A stretch of DNA of 64,000 nucleotides from Schizochytrium sp. TIO01 (taxonomy: Eukaryota > Sar > Bigyra > Thraustochytrida > Thraustochytriidae): NCBI GenBank assembly GCA_004764695.1, contig SMSO01000031.1:9521761-9585760 (forward strand), in the 5' to 3' direction. The position numbers and the translations under genes were made by a program. Each line of letters starts with the position of its first letter. Position 1 is the stretch's first letter. The notes beneath the pieces were generated by a model that was given only the letters and a program-made list of their open reading frames with translations, was not told the origin of the DNA and did no database searches. Of the stretch, positions 32,375 to 44,039 are shown piece after piece.

Positions 32375-34658
32375 CGTCAATCTTTTTTTAATGAAAGGGT
32401 GCCTTGCGGATTAAAGACAAGAGCTGTTGCTCGCTTGCCTATGCCTTATTTGATGCAGCCAGGCGAGGCGTTTGGGTTTTGCTTTCTTCATTTTCCGCAG
32501 CTGCGTGGCTAGAAATTACCCTTTCTTTCTGTTTATTCGGAAGTTGCATACCGCGGACGACGCAGGGTCTAAAACATGATCTAAATATTTATTGCAATCC
32601 CACGTTTGCCTTCATTTATATCTTCGAGGGGGGGGGGTCTTGTGAGAGATCTCCATTGCGTCCGCACCATCCGATCGATTTGAGACTTACAAATGGAGAT
32701 GTCCCCTCATGCAATGAAGCCAAATTGGGACAACCGCTCTGCGAAGGCGTCCTTTAAGATCTTGAGGACTAGTCTTGCCGACTGGATGTATTTATGCAAT
32801 GCTTCTGCTTTCATTCTGCTCCACATTTAAAGGACGCCACGAAGCTAAAATTTGACTCTGACCAGTTTTCTCTGGACATAATCTATGTGCCTGCTGCTCC
32901 TTCTACTCCTCCTCCACGACACCTTCGCCGCGAGTGTTCAACCACTAACCGCCTCGTGCCGCTGCTCAGAAGCTAGCCTCTCATCCACCAGTCAGTGAGT
33001 TTAGGCCAAGCATGCAGCACAGCACATGCACGATTCGCCACAGGGCAGAAATTTAGATCCTGCAGGTCTTGGAGGCATTTGGGACTTCTTCCTAATACCT
33101 TGGCTTTCACATTCTAAAACACATTCACTACCTCTCCCCTCTTCGTCAACCATGCGGCAATGCTCTCCTCAACACAAAGGCTCCGCGTGCAAGAGGTTTC
33201 GAGTTTCCTTTCGGGCCCTGCTTGCTTCTAGCGCGTCCTTCGAGCCGCAGCGGCCCCTAAACTTTGGCAAAGCTCGACACCTCCACGGCGCCGTGCATGG
33301 TCTAAACTGCCGCCACACTGGCCAGTGAGCTCGTGACTGTCTTGGAAGCTTTGCTCACGCGTATGCTCCAAAAGGACTTATCCGCTGTTGCATCTGTTGC
33401 ATCTACACTTAGGCTGGGCAGCTGCTCTTAGTGCCACTCAAGCTGCAGCACAAGCCCGAGCTTGCAGCTATCGACGGCAAAGCAGAGTCCAGGCTCGACA
33501 AAAGCATGCCAGAATTGGAGAGCATGCTCATCTTGTGTGGGCCATGAGCCTGTTGTCTGCGCTGATGTCCACCTTTATAAACGAGCCATGGCCAAATGCC
33601 ACAGGTCGTTGTCGCTCACTATACCATAAATATTCTGGTAAAGTAAAGTAAACTGAAGTAGAGTCAATCGAATGGCGCTGCTTGGAAAGCAGCCAACTCT
33701 GCGGCTGTGTCAAGCTGCAAGTGGTTGGGGAACCCACCTTACTGGCCAACTGGCTACTTGTGGCGCGGCCTCGCTTGGTCTGAAGATTCCACGGTCGGTC
33801 ATTGGAAGGCAGAAGCCGGCGATCTTGAAGAAAGAACTGCTTGGAAGGAAGCTCCTCATCAAGTCAGACCATCTATACCTATGTAGGTAACCTGCTGAGA
33901 CATTTTTAACCTCATTTAAAAAAACATATATATTCTATTTTAGAAAGAAAGGATGATGATACACGTCATAAATATGGAGTGTAAGGAGTAGGAAGTAGCT
34001 CTAAGCAATGATTTACTGCACCAAACGAATTCATTCGATTGACAATGGGAATTTTGATTGCACTATTTTTCATTTTGAGATTAAAATTAACTTGTCGACA
34101 GGCTCTGTCAGATGTGGTCAAATCAGCTAATCTAGTAACGTGTTGGTCGCAATGGATGGATGTCCCGACGAACGACAGTGTGGGTGGCCAGCTTTGATTA
34201 ATCTAACTCAACTCCGTTGGCATCAACTATGGTTAGAAGTTGAGGTGACTATGTCGAAGTCAATGAATGAGCAAAGTGAAGAGGTTGGAGATATATGAAC
34301 TACGATGGTTGGTTTGTTATAGGGAACTTAGTTGTAGCTAATTTTAGTTTGACTTGAAAAGAAAGAAAACCTACGGCGGAGGATAGATATCCATCCAGAA
34401 AGGTAAATCATCGGACGAATGGCTTGGCTCTTTCATAAAGAGCGACGCATTGCAGTTGTCGCTTCTTCTTCTTCTTCTTCTTCTCCTGCTAACTCATGGC
34501 GAGAACGAGAACCTTGGATTTTACTACTAGTACAACATTGTATGGTGCAAGAAGACCTGCTGTGTGGAGCACGAATCAACCGCAATGCAAAAGGCGGGAG
34601 AGAGTACGCTGCTCGCTAGGACGCATGTCTATGTGCTTATTTGATTTTGAAGGTGGAC
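32375..34658. other. Intergenic region between FRE-1 and FRE-2
   Basis: About 2.3 kb with no recognisable gene. It includes a G10 run near 32629 and a short TTC repeat at 34460-34485. Upstream sequence of FRE-1 is A-rich next to the start codon. No paralog remnant was seen. Confidence 0.5.
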
Positions 34659-36872
34659 TTAAAACGTGAACTCTTCGGCGTCGATGATGAACTTTACATG
34701 GCCGCGGCGAGATGCAGACGCTGCAGCACTTCGGGATGCAGCAACAAGACTGTCCGGTCCACACAAAGAAACACCAGCAGTGACAGTCTTTTCTCCTTCT
34801 TGCATCTTTGAAGACAGCTGCTCGAAAACAATCTTCAGATCGGGGCGCTCTTGAGTTACAAAGACTTGGAAAGAAGGAGGAGTGCTGTTGTTGTCCCCAA
34901 ACTCCATGGAGGGCATGCGAATCTTGCTGGCAATCTGAGACAGACGATCTGGGAGAACCCCGTGGGATCTGGCGAAGGAGAGGAACGACAGAAGCAGAGC
35001 GGCTGCAATAATACCAGCGAAACAAACCAAAAAGTAGATGCAAAGCATTTCCATGCGGATGAGGCCAAAGTTTTCGTCTTTGGACGTACTTGTCGGCAAA
35101 ATGCTGACAGCCCAGATGTATCCATAAAACATGATCAACGAGGCGATGATGGTAATAAATCCCTTTGCTAAAGGTGAACTAAAGTGTGTCTCAAAACGCT
35201 GAATAGTGCCATTGGTGGAGAGGTACCAGTCAGTCGATCCTAATTTGTTGCCACCCTTCTCAGTATCAACTACGACGTTTTCACCGTTTTCAGTGAGATA
35301 ACCAGCTCCATTTTCTGGGCCCTCTGTTGCATCACCACTGCTGTCTGCAGAAACAAATTGCCCACCATCACCAGAGTATTCATCGTCTTTGCGAGTAATG
35401 AATACCTGAATGTCGGCTCCACGCTGAGCCAGATCCTTGAGACACTTAAAATGCTGATCCACGAAGGCTTGCTTAGTTACGAACCAGCGCATGGCTACCT
35501 GTGAGAAAGCAGAAGATTGCAAAGCAGCATCGACAGCAAGCGTGTGCGCCGTAATTCCAATTCCACCACACACAAAAACAGCTGAGTCGTTTGCGAGATA
35601 ACCATTGTGGCGTGTATGAGTGCCACCAAAGGGTCCATCAAGGCGAAGGCTTAACACCTTGCCGGCCTTGGTCATTTCTCCGACACGAGTTGACCAGTTA
35701 CCACTTTGACGAATGAAGAAAATTACAGAGTGGTTCTCTTCACTCACCTCGGCTACACTAATTGGGTGCCACTCAAGAACAGCAGCTTCCTTAATGTTCA
35801 TGTGAAACCACTCACCGTGGCGCGGAAGAGGAGAGGCCTTATCAAAGGCAATTTCAAGCTTCGTGCATGCTGTTTCATCGTTTACACTGTAATGAAGCAC
35901 AGAGCATTCGCGCTTACGACGCCAGAGAGAGATGACCTTGTCCACCAGGTAAGTGGCAAGACCCATGAAGAGAAAGTAGAGGCTTTGGATGTCATGAATA
36001 ATTCCGAAGAGGATGAACATGAAAGCAAGAATCACATGAGAGTAGTAGAAAAGCTGGTATGAGAAACGGCGAACGATAGGCATTGAGAAGACGCAAAGTC
36101 CGATACCTGAACACAAAGAAATTTGACCAAAAATGTTCATGCGAATCAAATAGGTCGAGCAATAGGAGTCGTCATCCTCATGCAGATCCCAGCCCATGCA
36201 GTTATAAAGGCTGCTTTCCATAGTATACGTCACAATCATAAAGAGTCCGTGCAAAAGGACACAGAGTACGGTAAGCACACCAAGCCAACGATGGATACGC
36301 ACGGCACGCTCAAAGCCAACATCAAAAAGCTCAAGCCAGAATGAATGCTTTGAAACAGGAATGAGAAGCATGGAGAAGTTAACAGCGAATCCCATAGCCA
36401 ATGCGCGACTAATTGCAAAGTAGTACCTGCTCTCTGACCAACGACCACTTGCGACATTCTTGGCCTTGTAGTTAACATAGTACTGGTACATTGTGACAGC
36501 TTGGAGTCCAAGCCAGATAATCATAGAGAGGATTTCGATTACAGCCATCGAACCAATGAAGGGAATTTCAAACGTGTACCATTTCATCTGAGCCCATCGC
36601 CCCCAAGTGTAAGTGCCAGCTTCGTTGCGACGGGACGCAAGGTGCAATGCTGTAGCAAAACTGCCAATACCAGTAAAAATCAACAGGTAGGCAACCATGC
36701 CAGACGAGTGACTGAGATCATCGACACCAAGAGCATCGTCAAGGACACCAACACGATCACCACCTTGAAAAATCATACAAATAAGGCCAAAGATAAAGCA
36801 AGCGACAGCACACAGTCCAAAAAAGGAGCTGACGCTGTCAGCCAGCATACGTGTAATGACGGACTCGCCCAT
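34659..36872 (-). CDS. FRE-2: ferric reductase/NADPH oxidase-like flavocytochrome
   Basis: 737 residues, ATG at 36872 in AAAATGG context. N-terminal helices (~16-36, ~59-78, ~104-130) precede the haem core. Ligands are H194/H208 in RIHRWLGVLTVLCVLLHG and H279/H293 in YYSHVILAFMFILFGIIHD. C225 and C238 form the conserved loop pair. FAD binding: H369-P-I-S. NADPH binding: GGIGIT (436-441), CGP (704-706) and terminal EEFTF. Two extra hydrophobic segments (~569-590 and ~608-634) interrupt the NADPH domain. A Gly/Asp/Ser-rich insertion (~495-548) is unique to this copy. The superfamily moves electrons from cytosolic NADPH through FAD and two haems across a membrane to Fe(III) chelates or oxygen. 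FRE versus NOX activity is not decidable here. Confidence 0.93.
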   Translation of the reverse strand: MGESVITRMLADSVSSFFGLCAVACFIFGLICMIFQGGDRVGVLDDALGVDDLSHSSGMVAYLLIFTGIGSFATALHLASRRNEAGTYTWGRWAQMKWYTFEIPFIGSMAVIEILSMIIWLGLQAVTMYQYYVNYKAKNVASGRWSESRYYFAISRALAMGFAVNFSMLLIPVSKHSFWLELFDVGFERAVRIHRWLGVLTVLCVLLHGLFMIVTYTMESSLYNCMGWDLHEDDDSYCSTYLIRMNIFGQISLCSGIGLCVFSMPIVRRFSYQLFYYSHVILAFMFILFGIIHDIQSLYFLFMGLATYLVDKVISLWRRKRECSVLHYSVNDETACTKLEIAFDKASPLPRHGEWFHMNIKEAAVLEWHPISVAEVSEENHSVIFFIRQSGNWSTRVGEMTKAGKVLSLRLDGPFGGTHTRHNGYLANDSAVFVCGGIGITAHTLAVDAALQSSAFSQVAMRWFVTKQAFVDQHFKCLKDLAQRGADIQVFITRKDDEYSGDGGQFVSADSSGDATEGPENGAGYLTENGENVVVDTEKGGNKLGSTDWYLSTNGTIQRFETHFSSPLAKGFITIIASLIMFYGYIWAVSILPTSTSKDENFGLIRMEMLCIYFLVCFAGIIAAALLLSFLSFARSHGVLPDRLSQIASKIRMPSMEFGDNNSTPPSFQVFVTQERPDLKIVFEQLSSKMQEGEKTVTAGVSLCGPDSLVAASRSAAASASRRGHVKFIIDAEEFTF

Positions 36873-38334
36873 TTTATTTTTTTTCGAGTTGATCCTCCCT
36901 CTTCAGGGTTGGAGTTTTTTGTTTGGGTTTTGAGTTTTGGATTTGCTATTGCCCGCGTTTTGAGAATCAAGATGATTTCCTTTGCCGTCGCCTCAACAAA
37001 ATTTTCAATGAGCCACTCTAAATGTTTTAGTGACGCTAATGGTAGTATTCAACTTGCACTACCACTTGTCACTACGGCTCCACTAGTGAGCGCTGCGACT
37101 TCTGCATTCCAATCAGTCAACATTTCTCCTTTTAAAATCGTCAAGCTAGGCTTGACTAGGTAGGTCGGTCCGTAGGAAGTCGTGTACTCTTTGCTACAAT
37201 TCGCATCTCGATCTTGCCCGCAACGATGTAGTTTTCCTACCAATTGATTGATTTACTTTGCATGCTCTTGACTTCAATCGTGATCTCGAAGCAGGACTAT
37301 CTTCCCGGACTTCTTCTTCCTCTGGTTCTCGCAAATCTTCTCGCAAATGCTCTGCAAAGCCCATCGATCGCGGGCCCATCAAGGAGGCACAACAGCATTC
37401 ATTACAATGGTCGCAGCAGCTGCAAGTATCGATCAGGAAGCAGTCGCCGACTGTTTCTTTTCATAGTTCCATGCCAGAGCAGCAGCCTTAGGAGCGCCGA
37501 ATCCTCAGGCTCCCTCTCGGAACCGTTATCTACCAAACCAAGATTTAGGAGCCCTGCACGCCTACCAAGCTGACAACAGGTCAGTCAGCAGTCGGCCAGC
37601 CAGCCAGCAGGCCGGCTCGCTCTCTGCTGGTGTTCTGTATTTGCACCCTGGGCTGCCAGCAAGAGGCAAGCTGTACCAGCCGGTGGCGGCTATGACGGGA
37701 AGTTGGTCCAAGTTTTTCGGGCGCTGCTCAGGTTTCTCAAATTGGCCATTGCAATTGCATTCGCCTCATTTTGATGGTTGATTGATTTTACTTTAAAGGC
37801 ATACGCTGTTCCTTTCTCTAGTTATTAAGATGATAATAATAAAACCATAATAATAAAATTAAAAATAAAACACTAAAACGGGATTTTACTTACTTCGAAA
37901 TTCCCTTTCCTACCAGGTACCACCTTGCTTGCCTAGTACGTCACTACACATATTAGAATAGTCACAATTATAATTACTTTAATTCAAAAGACAAAACAAC
38001 CACGAAGCAACAACAACAACAACAACAGACACAGTGAGATCGCATATGCAATACACCCAAGAAAAGGCGAAAGGTTTTCAAGATCTTCTTTGTTGATGAT
38101 CTTCTTCTCAATTTCCTGAAAAGGGGCGACTCCTAGCGGTGTCGTAGCTGGGTCGTAGCGAGAAGCCACCCTAGTGACGGCCCACTTTCGCGATCCAGAG
38201 GGTCAACGTTGAGTCCCAAGTCACATAGATTGGTGCCGAGTGGTCGACGCGCACTAGGATATCTATCATCTCGCTGCCACCCGTTTACGAGCCCTCGCTT
38301 CGCCCACGAAGGGCGAGACACGATCAAATAGCTG

Positions 38335-38336
<2 letters not shown>

Positions 38337-38366
<30 letters not shown>

Positions 38367-38373
38367 GTCAGTC
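38337..38373. repeat. (AATC)n microsatellite
   Basis: About seven AATC copies ending in AGTC units. Confidence 0.85.
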
Positions 38374-38566
38374 ATTTCCAAGCCAGCATATGCTGCGAAA
38401 ACAACGTTTGCGGAGGGAGGTCTAAATGCCAATGCGACGAGAAAACTTGGGCCTTTGATTTCGTTTAAACAGAGGGTTTGTTTTAAAGGCCGACTTTCAT
38501 TGAAAACTCGAGAGCGCTGAACGGCGGAGTAACCAACAGTCGCCTCGACTGCAATGGGAAACAATA

Positions 38567-38657
38567 AGAAAAGTAAAGTAAAGTAAAGTAAAGAATGCGA
38601 AAGAAAAGAAAAGAATGCGAAAGAAAAGTAAAGTAAAGTAAAGAATGCGAAAGAAAA
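38567..38657. repeat. Compound AAAGT / AATGCGAAAGAAA repeat
   Basis: Runs of AAAGT alternate with three copies of AATGCGAAAGAAA, giving a higher-order repeat. It explains the Phe/Leu/Tyr-rich minus-strand frames. Confidence 0.85.
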
Positions 38658-39300
38658 CCAAACGTCGAGACTCCTCGAGAGCCAAGCAAACAAGCACCCA
38701 AGAACGAACGCTTCACTTGCCACGAAGGAGAGGTCCTTCGCGGCCGCAATCAACCGAAGCAAACCAGCCGCACCAGGTCGAGAGGCACGGCCCATACACC
38801 GCTGCTGCTGCTGCTTATGCCGGGCACTGCATTCGCGCAGAGTGCTTCAACTTCAACTATCGCATTCTCGCAAGGTATAAACTTTCAATATCTGTTTTAT
38901 TTGCTGATTCAAACTAAGAAATATTCCACTGGCCTTCTTTCAAAGCGAGAACCGCCAAGTGTGGGGTGTGATGCTGTGTGGGGTCATTACAGTGCCAGCT
39001 TCCCCGCAGTCAGGGAAGAGGGGGTGTGCACTCGCAATGGCATGGAGGTTACTTGCAGCCATCGTGGCAACTCCAGTTATTGGCGTCATACGCTTTGGCG
39101 ACTCCTGTGAGAGGGCGGAGAGGTTCCCAAGGCTTCGCGCAGCCAGCCGCTCAGCTGGTGCATTCAGCGAGACCAGATAAGGCTCGGCCCGCACGCGCCA
39201 CCTTCCCGCGATGGGGGGCGAGGTGCTAGACGAAGCTGCCGGGAAGAGGGGCGGTTGCGGGTTCCCTAAGCGTGGCGGCGCGCTCTTCGAATTGGGACTG

Positions 39301-39343
39301 TGGGTGATTCGAGTGACCGCCGACTAGCTCGGTCAATCACCCA
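39301..39343. repeat. Short perfect inverted repeat
   Basis: TGGGTGATT at 39301-39309 is exactly complementary to AATCACCCA at 39335-39343. An inner GACCG/CGGTC pair could extend the stem with a bulge. Possibly chance. Confidence 0.6.
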
Positions 39344-41462
39344 AAAGCGAAGAGTTCAATGAAGTTCTAGCAAAGCAGGAATAAGTGGGTGCTCAGGAGC
39401 TTACATTTGCATCTCTGCAGACAACAAGTAGCCCTCGTGATCTTCCGAATGGTTTGTATGCATGTATGTATATGTATGTATATGTATACACATGCCTCTA
39501 TACTGTGCTGCTAGTCTTCTCTTGTTTTTTCTTTCTGGTTTTCTGTGTTTGTCGATAGATATCTAGATAGATGGGTTCGATTTATTTTTACTTAGGATTA
39601 TTGAAAAAAAATTATTTTATTTTGGTATTTTATTTTAAACTGTTTCTACGCATAACATGAAAAACGGAAAATGAGAAAAGGTAAAAGAATGATAGAATCG
39701 AGGGCAAGTTTCAAGTACTTACCAAGTGGAGAAGTGAGTAGGATGGTAATCTTTCGCGAAATAGCGATCTCGTGCAACCCATGGCTTTGATAAGCTTGGA
39801 AATCTGTATTTTTAAAGTTTAGAATAGTATGCCGAGGTGAATGAGCATAGCAGCGATAATGATAACAGTCATTTCAATCAGTGAAGAAACAGCGCTCTGC
39901 CGAAGTAAAAACCCAAACATAGCTGGCGACTCGGTAGTAGCAGATTACAATGCTTCTTCTCCTCAAGACATGCATCACCATCCGTGAAAGAAAGTCTTTC
40001 CCACCGCGAGAGAGAAAAGTACAAACAAGGTCCAGAATTTTCCAAGATGGAATCTCATTTCCCAGTTTCTAAGTTTCTGACTCAAGCCATCCACTTGAGC
40101 AGCTATCAATCTTAATCGACGTCATGATCCGCAACTTCGCCCGAAAGAAACCCGCGAGGCCAACTGTCACCAGCAATTGAGCAAGCCTGGATCCATTGCC
40201 TTGCAGTCATGCCATGCCATCGAGCCCTAAATTTTGCATGAAAATGTACTTACACTCTAGCATGGAAGTTCTCTCGCAAGCTGCTGCATTTTGCGTAGAT
40301 CGAAACGAGACAGATTTACTTAGAAATGGCTGAGCGCCTCAGCAACATTATCCGCCTCCTTGGACGTGCTCACATCAGTGCTGAAGATTTGGCAACCAAC
40401 TTGAAAGTTGCATTGGCTTGTTTTCAGGTAGATTGGTGCTTTGAGAGGTTTTCTTGAAAACTGAATAAGGAAAAGGTAAAACAAAAGAAACAGAAAATAC
40501 AGGAAAGGGGAGAAAGGAAACGAGAAAGATATCTTCCGTCTTTCTGGCGTTCATTCCAAGACGTGGAACTGCAAGAATCGGTGTCCAGGGGCTCGAGGCG
40601 CATCAAGTAAAGCTAGCAAGCCAGAGCCTACTAGACGGGGATAACTGCAGACCATCGTTATCTCAACCAGTTTAGTATCTGCGAATGCATGCTGATGACG
40701 CGGAGTGTATCGCGCCTCGGCATTTTATTATCTACATTAGCCAGCGAATCGATTGCTAACGTATTCTTTCATTTTCCATTTCCCATCTCTTTTTTTTCTT
40801 TTTTTTTCCCTTTTCGCGAAAAGGAAAAAAAAAAAAGTAAACTTTGATTACACTGTCCACCCTGATCTCAATTTGAGTAGCACGCGCGCCACTCGTTCGT
40901 TTCCAAATAGATACCTACCTGCCTTAGCACGAAACTACTCTTCCCGTTGACTACGCAACAACCAACCATCATGACATGATGCATCTGCCATCACAGGCCA
41001 GGCCGAAATAACACACAGGAGACATTTCAATTCGATTTACTATCATTGTCCATCATTCATAATATTTTATTAAAAATATATATATTAAAAAAATGCAATG
41101 CAATCGATACATAAGTAACTAACTATCCAAACTCTTTTTAAAGAAAGCAAGCAAAGCCGAGCCTTAGGAGCCTTCGTCTGCGCTCCCTCGCGCCCGGTAT
41201 CATCTCGCTTTCCAGCACCTCGACTCCAGTCATAGAGGCCACCTCGCAGCAGAGAAGCAGAGCTCCAGAAGCCCGGAGCGACCGGTGTTCCCAAGGTAAA
41301 ACGAAGAAGTCTGCCAAATTCAAGCAAGAAGTTCAAGACCAAAAATCTAAAGCCAACCTTGCGTACAGCCTCAAGCGGCCCTCGTGTATTTCCCCGCTCG
41401 CTCCAGCCGCCGCTGCTTGTCTGGTCTTCCCTGAAACGCAGCGTCGATAGGTTCCAGACGGT

Positions 41463-41690
41463 TATGCAATGATTTGCAATGCAATAGTTTCCAATGCAAT
41501 GCAATAATTTGCAACCTAATGATTTGCAATGCAGTAGTGCAATGCAATGCAATAATTTGCAGTTCAATGCAATGCAATGCCATGATTTGCAATGCAATGG
41601 AATGACTGCAGTGCAATGATTTGCAATGCAATGATCTGCGATTTAATAATTTGCAATGCAATCATTTGCAATGCAATGGAATCGCTGTGC
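41463..41690. repeat. Degenerate AATGCAATGATTTGC minisatellite
   Basis: About 230 bp of irregular TGCAATGCAAT and ATGATTTGCAATGCAAT units. It translates as Leu-His-Cys-Lys-like repeats on the minus strand, which explains the frames there. Confidence 0.85.
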
Positions 41691-42070
41691 TGATAATTCC
41701 CACGAAGCGCCACCTTCACTCCGCCACCATGTTTTCGGAAGCTGGCGCTTGGATCTTTCGGCGTGGAAGTGAGCAAAAGTCCGAAACGAGTGCAGAGGGG
41801 CGAAGAACTAACTAAGTTCTTCCTTCCAGGCTATGCAGCGCAGCAGAAACCGGCCGCTTTGGCCTTCTGAATCGACGCCGTCGAGCGGGAACCTCGATCG
41901 ATCACATTCCTCACGACTTGGCGCTCGATCTCCGCGGCCATTGGGAGGTCTTAAAGATCACTCGCGCAACTCTAAGGAGCAGCAGCGCAGCATCAGCCAT
42001 TCCCAGATTCGCTCCAGAGATGGACTTGTTGGATGTATATCGCGATCGAGACCGCGGCGACGAAGCATAT

Positions 42071-42104
42071 ACATGCATGCATGCATGCATGCATGCATAC
42101 ATGT
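42071..42104. repeat. (ATGC)n palindromic microsatellite
   Basis: About seven ATGC copies flanked by ACATG and CATGT, forming an almost perfect self-complementary 34-bp block. Confidence 0.9.
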
Positions 42105-42297
42105 CACGCTTGGTGATCGGGGAGGGAGGAGTGGCGTTAGACACGATGCATGCTCGAGCACCCACGCAGAGCAAGCAAGCAAGCTCTTAAGCGTGCCAAC
42201 TCGCAGGCGTTTCACTGGACTGCCACGGAATTGTACCTCAGACGATCGGCGAGAGATCGCGCTGGCTGCGTTAATGTGCTGCAGTTGCTGCTGAGCT

Positions 42298-42320
42298 GCC
42301 ATTCATTCATTCATTCATTC
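42298..42320. repeat. (ATTC)n microsatellite
   Basis: About five ATTC copies. Confidence 0.85.
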
Positions 42321-44039
42321 AGACTGACCGGCACGCCGCGACGCCAGCATGCGTGGCAGAAGAAGGCCATCAAAGTTTGGGCTAGACCCTAGGGGATTAC
42401 AGCGAAGAACCAATGAAGCAAACCAGTGGATGGAGCAACAGATTATTGACTTACTTGCGGAGCATGGCCAACCAGACCGACCTGGGCCAACCGAGCATGG
42501 AGGAATCCTAAACCTCAGACTCCTCGGTGTGGCTGGGTTTTGTGCACGCTTTATGCTCGGCGTGCAGTCGTTTCGAGGATGCTTCGATCAGCAACTCGTC
42601 TCAAGCAAGCTCCTCCTCTCAAGCAGCTCGCCCGAAGGAGCTGAGTCTGCACAAACGGGCGAGCTTCGTTCAACTAACAGTCATCGACATGGCAGCGAGT
42701 GATGCCTCGACGGCAGATCGAAGCAAGCACTTCGTTCATTACCTATGCCGGTTTAGGTTGGGCGTCGATCGTTCCTCAGCCGCAGCTTGCTTTCTCCAAC
42801 TCGGTCTCTGGCAAACGGCAAATTGCTGGCTGTCGTAGGCACGATTTCATGATTTCACGACGACGAAGCGGCAACGGCCTCCAGGTCGGCTTGGCTAGCT
42901 GCTTTGCACGGGCGATGGCAGTTGAGCGCCGCCCTTGAGCCCTTAATGCATTGCTCTCTTTGACATTGACTGTGGCTGTCCTAAGCCCAGGCAGGCCAAC
43001 CAATCCGCGGCACGAATCGCGTGGGTGAGAACAGCGTTGGTTCACCCACGAACAGAGATCCCTGCAATGTGCTCTAGCATCAGGCGCGAGAAGAGGGCGA
43101 GAGCGACGCCCAAAGGTTTGCTTTCAGCTATGGAAACGACTCGGTGGCAGGCACCGCGAACTGGCCATTAAGGTGGCCACCAACCAACGGTCGCCAATAT
43201 TTGGGGATACCACCCACCTGATGAGCGGTTGTCCGTACAATCTTTCAACTTTGTATGTGTGCGCGTGCGCCTTTGAAGTCGTGCGAGGTCCTGGTCTCAG
43301 GGGATCGAAGGTAGCCGAGGCCGGCGTCTTTCAGCTCCAGCGTCTTCCAGAGTAGACGAATCCTTCTCTGAAAACCATCTCGAACAGGAAATAGAAGACC
43401 GCAGACGTTGAGCTGATTAGTTCTTTCGGTGCCGAACAAGGTGGTCTTGGCAACTTGAACTACTGAGAGCGAGCAGGCTTTAAGCTCGAGCAGGCTTTAA
43501 GCTCGAGCTTGACAAGGTCCAATGGACTTTTTGTTGACTCTGAATTTAACTAATTGTTATCATGCACGACGAACTACGATCAAAGGCTGAAGCCATTCAT
43601 AACCACAAAGTGGTATATCGAATCATTCAACCATAAATCGATACTTGTGCGCAGCAGTGATAATTCTAGGGCGAATAGTTTCTCGGGATAGTGGCCGACT
43701 CTAGCTAGCTCTAGCTCAGCTAGCCATATACTTGCGAAACGCTTTTTGCCTCTATTATGGGTTCTGCAGAGCGGTTGAATAGCCGAGTGACCTAAATCTA
43801 AAGTAGGATCAAAATCACGGATACGAGTACGAAATCTCATACATTAAGAACGGGAATTCATGCATAATGCACGTTCTGGGAAGTGACATTAAAATCACGA
43901 AAAGTCTTCCGGTGTACATGGAATATACTTGATTTTTCCTGTTTTAATCTAAAAAGGAAAAGGAGTGACCAAAAGGGCGAATGGAAATGTAAAAAAATTC
44001 TCAGAAATTAAATCTATCTATCGTGACACAGTAATTCGT

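Larger units (their letters stand above)
36873..44039. other. 7-kb gene-poor region between FRE-2 and FRE-3
   Basis: No recognisable gene or FRE remnant. It holds several simple repeats (38337-38373, 38567-38657, 41463-41690, 42071-42104, 42298-42320), an inverted repeat at 39301-39343 and pyrimidine tracts near 40790-40810. Frames in 38.4-38.8 and 41.0-41.7 kb are repeat translations. Frames at 41.8-42.9 kb have no recognised domain. Confidence 0.5.

Noticed and set aside
36501-37163. 220-residue plus-strand frame
   Set aside because: Half is antisense to FRE-2 and the rest is low-complexity; no domain.
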